Below are positions 60,990 through 64,000 of a stretch of DNA of 64,000 nt, in pieces (within the stretch, counting starts at the first letter, position 1; each line of letters starts with the position of its first letter). Location: assembly GCA_030268105.1 (NCBI GenBank), contig BSDZ01000080.1, positions 4,899,501 to 4,963,500 of the forward strand, read 5' to 3'. Made by a program: the position numbers and the translations under genes. The DNA comes from Volvox africanus. Its lineage: Eukaryota; Chlorophyta; Chlorophyceae; Chlamydomonadales; Volvocaceae. The notes under the pieces were generated by a model. That model did not search any database, was not told the origin of the DNA, and saw nothing but the letters and a program-made list of their open reading frames with translations.

Positions 60990-63717
60990 TCACGCCAGTC
61001 GGGGCAGAATTAAGCGGCTGAAGCCGTAATATTCATACTGTATACAGAAATTCAAAATATCACTGGCTTATTAAGAAGATTACGGATTGTAAAAGTACCA
61101 GAGTACGGATAACGGATAACTGAAACTGCTATTATATCATACACGTGCTTCGCGAATTATCGAAGCAGTTTTGACATATTCTGTATGTTTGAGGAAGTTG
61201 GAAATGCTAAAGTTTCTGGGCGGCAGCCGTGAGTGCGGTTCCTCCTTAAATGACCTACCTTGTCCTGCATGATGCGGCAATAAACACCTCTGGATAAGAA
61301 TTCATTTGATCTATTAGAAACACGAAGCACCAAACACCATGCAATTAGGCTCCAAAGATAAAACCTGGTGAACTGATTCGGACAGGGACAGGTGAAAGGA
61401 TCAGTGCAGCAGTAATCGGCTCTCAGGCACATTGCGACAGAAGTTCGCATACAGCTGACGAATCGTTCTCCCGGGATGTCCAGTACACACCCATGCGCTT
61501 ACACCTGTGCATGCGTGTGTAGAATCGCGTAAACGTGTCCACGCCAAACCCCCCACTAAAGCTTATCATCCTAAGACTAATGGTATTAGCGAGCGATTCC
61601 GTAAAACCATGATACCTGAGGTGGTAGGTCATTAAGAACGTACTTGGTCTACTCTTCGATATAGGGAGCTCTCGACAGGCGAAGGAGTTGTCTGCCAATC
61701 CACGTGGCGGAAAGGGTTCGGCGTGAAGGAGCCCACCTCCCACCTAAAACTCGCACCATGGCACATTTAGCAGATAGTGATAAAATGAATATATATTCAC
61801 ATGGCCTATATGGAAATTGTAGCATGAACAGAACAATGTAACATATGCGATGTACTAGCACCAACGTGGAAATCCCTAATAGAAACCCCGGCACACATGT
61901 CCTGTAAGCATGGAGCACCAAGTGAAAGGATGTCTTGGAGATGTTTGGTCAGACGGAAAGAGTGACGTCCTTAGGTGCGAAGTTTTGGGACTTTGTTGTG
62001 GAGGCAGGTGCTTGGCAAGGAAGGCTTCATCATCTAGGCACCTATGTAAGGGGTGGGGTGGGCGGTAGGTGCATGGTGGTAGGTGGACACAGGAACAGGT
62101 CATCATCAGGAAAAGTCGGAAAATACGAAGCGCGCGCTGGGTATGGCCAATGTCGGGAACATGGAAGGTCGAGGCGTTTAGCAAGCGGAACATGACGAAT
62201 GGGATGAGACGTTGGATGGCGGAGTATGAGAGGCACACCATGGAAGGAGGAGCCAGTCAGTGAAGAAGCGAACATTGCCGCTGATTTCCGGATTGGGGTG
62301 ATAGTGGGGGTTGGTAAACATGGAGGCTTATTCGGCATTGTTACTCTCCATTGTTAAATCTCACGATTTAATCATTTGATTAAATCGTGAAGGGAATGTT
62401 TAAAATTAGATATGAGGGGAATACGTCTTGTTAAGAAAGTACTGAGGGTTTCAACCCTATTACCCTACCACCACTACCTCTTGGCGTACCCCAAGATACA
62501 CAGTACCGTACTTAATATGATAGATGAGTGTCAGGAAAGAATTGCCCCAGAAGCAGAGAAGGAGAACGAGGACCGTTCAGAAACTGTAACTAACTTTTCA
62601 GCACGTGGAGGGGGGCATGAATGTCGGTGATAGTGCAGGGAGAGTGGAGACTGGCGGCCGGCAGGGGTGGTTAGCTGACCTAGCCTGGAATTACGCCAGG
62701 ACGACTAGCTATGAAGAAGCCGCAGGACCTGCTGGACGAACCAAGGAGTATGGAGATGGAGGGATTCGATCAGTACTTGTGACAGCGGTTATGGGTTCAC
62801 ACAATCAAACGGGATTACACCGGAGCGGGAAACGAGTGGGGAAGTACGTGGGTTAGGCAGGATGTGGTGCGTATCCAAAACCCCGTTGGTTAGGACAGGG
62901 GCTTATTGGCGAGAGGTGGTATTGTCGGTAAATGGGGGAGAATGTCGCAGCTTTTGCAGGGTAGGGAGTGGCAATCCGCTGAAAGTGGGCGGAGTGCAAC
63001 TTGGTAGCAGGATCCATGATGTGGACAAGACGATACGCCGGGATAAGAGAACAACAGACTAGGTGCAGATGAAAGGTAAGTAAGAAAAGGAGAATTGTTT
63101 TGGTGGGGTCCAGTGCCGCAGGTACACCGGAGCAGTGGTATAGAGGCAGTCGAAGTGATAAGCATTGTGGAAGGCGTAGCAAGGCCTAGGGCGGTAAGGA
63201 ATAGCTACCCATGTACGTGAATAAAAAACATGGATTCAGCCCAGGGGAATCTTGGCTGGATAACTTGGCATAATCCTGGATCGAAGTGTACGGCCAGTCC
63301 CGGCGGACCTGTCCTGCATGCCCAGCTCCCCTTGTTACACTTTCCCAGAATCCCCAGGGACACGCCTTCCCGACAACAGATTGAATCGCAAGAAGCTCTA
63401 TGGTTACAGTCTCGAAAGCTGAATGAGGAATGTCATCAAGACTCATCACGGTGTTTTACAGGAATTGGCGCGGAGTTACCGTACTTTCTCGTACAGGCCG
63501 TCCGTACCCGTCGTGCGCGGCCTTCGGTGGAATGCATCTGACTGCTTTCTTATTACTTGATACAAGTACAATGTATTAAAACGCCTGTGCGAACCCTCAA
63601 GGGCCGCTTCTTTAATTCGCGCCGGGACTCTCAGAATCGTTATGAGGGATAGCCCAAGCGCACCTTAATGCTCGTTTGATAGATAAATTTTGATCACTGA
63701 GTTGATCAGCCATTGAT
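60990..63717. other. Interval without a resolved gene
   Basis: Upstream of the kelch gene and of the Lys-rich gene at 63718, so both promoters should be here. The sequence is less GC-rich than the gene regions. The only structure I can support is the palindrome at 62361. The reading frames here are short and unsupported. Confidence 0.4.
62361..62390. repeat. 30-bp palindrome with perfect 14-bp arms
   Basis: Arms TCACGATTTAATCA and TGATTAAATCGTGA are exact reverse complements separated by only TT. No poly-T follows, so a terminator for RNA polymerase III is not indicated. Confidence 0.9.
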
Positions 63718-64000
63718 ATGGGTGTTGATCTTGACGAGCCGCAGGACCGTGAGAGGAGCTCACGGAAGCACAAAGAGAAGGATAAGAAGGACAAGAAGGA
63801 CAAGAAGGAGAAGCGAGATAAAAAGGATCGTAGAAAGGACAAGGGAGTGGATTCCTTTAAGCCGGTATTAACAGATGATGCAGACGGCGCAAAAGCTAAC
63901 GGAAACGAATCACCCGCGCAACTGCCTCCGCTGGCTGATACTCCTGAGAAGAGGGTTTTTCCCAGGCGCGCCGGATGCCCAAGCCGCAGCCGGAGTCGCA
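63718..64000 (+). CDS. Lys/Arg/Ser-rich protein, N-terminal part (partial)
   Basis: ATG 63718 opens a frame that is still open at the window end (94 codons). It begins MGVDLDEPQDRERSSRKHKE and continues with DKKDKKDKKEKRDKKDRRKD, a strongly charged alternation of Lys and Asp/Glu, then a neutral linker with PPLADTPEKRVFP and CPSRSRSR at the edge. Such N-termini are common in nuclear RNA-processing or splicing proteins, but no domain is reached, so the product is unknown. Confidence 0.55.
   Translation, partial: MGVDLDEPQDRERSSRKHKEKDKKDKKDKKEKRDKKDRRKDKGVDSFKPVLTDDADGAKANGNESPAQLPPLADTPEKRVFPRRAGCPSRSRSR

Noticed and set aside
61423..63541. Short frames around 61.4-63.5 kb as genes or retroelement pieces
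   Set aside because: No domain, no splice-consistent series and no repeated ends. Not supported.
1..64000. CRISPR arrays, rRNA or tRNA genes
   Set aside because: None seen. Repeats here are minisatellites and microsatellites without spacer structure. A tRNA scan would be needed for certainty.

Overview
This window looks like nuclear DNA of a volvocine green alga (Volvox, Pleodorina or a close relative). The reasons are two giant pherophorin-type extracellular-matrix genes with long proline runs, a GC-rich and very intron-dense gene structure, many microsatellites, and plant/algal-type chromatin and enzyme genes. No coding sequence here is intron-free except repeat or inserted DNA, so the gene models below were assembled by hand from reading-frame continuity, splice-site phase and family similarity. 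Transcription starts and several first exons are unresolved.

Layout. (1) 1-12.6 kb: two divergently oriented pherophorin-like genes, one on the minus strand running off the left edge, one on the plus strand with three N-terminal pherophorin-type modules. Both contain 45-bp minisatellites that encode 15-residue proline repeats. (2) 12.6-16.9 kb: no gene seen. (3) 16.9-20.8 kb: a poorly resolved minus-strand gene with a repeated exon cassette (Gly-Arg-Met-Val-Gly-Lys followed by His-Pro runs). (4) 23.4-39.5 kb: one very large plus-strand gene, about 31 exons, for a chromatin reader with a DDT domain, WHIM motifs, three PHD fingers, RG-rich linkers and three C-terminal bromodomains. (5) 41.4-45.6 kb: a probable DUF1963/YwqG-type gene on the minus strand, interrupted by a 1.75-kb AT-rich block. 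The block is bounded by a 13-bp direct repeat and carries broken bacterial reading frames that resemble Rickettsiales genes. (6) 46.9-51.9 kb: a JMJD7-type JmjC hydroxylase gene. (7) 52.7-54.4 kb: a TK1-type thymidine kinase gene. (8) 56.0-61.0 kb: a minus-strand, membrane-anchored kelch-propeller gene. One intron holds a mobile-looking element with two 213-bp direct repeats and a small reading frame containing a PCNA-binding-like motif. (9) 63.7-64.0 kb: start of a Lys/Arg-rich protein running off the right edge.

The genes do not form a pathway. Two themes stand out: matrix construction (the pherophorin pair) and chromatin or nucleic-acid functions (bromodomain reader, JmjC hydroxylase, thymidine kinase). 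The most unusual objects are the DDT-PHD-triple-bromodomain fusion, the bacterial-like insert with its flanking direct repeat, the 213-bp-repeat element and the triple-module pherophorin.
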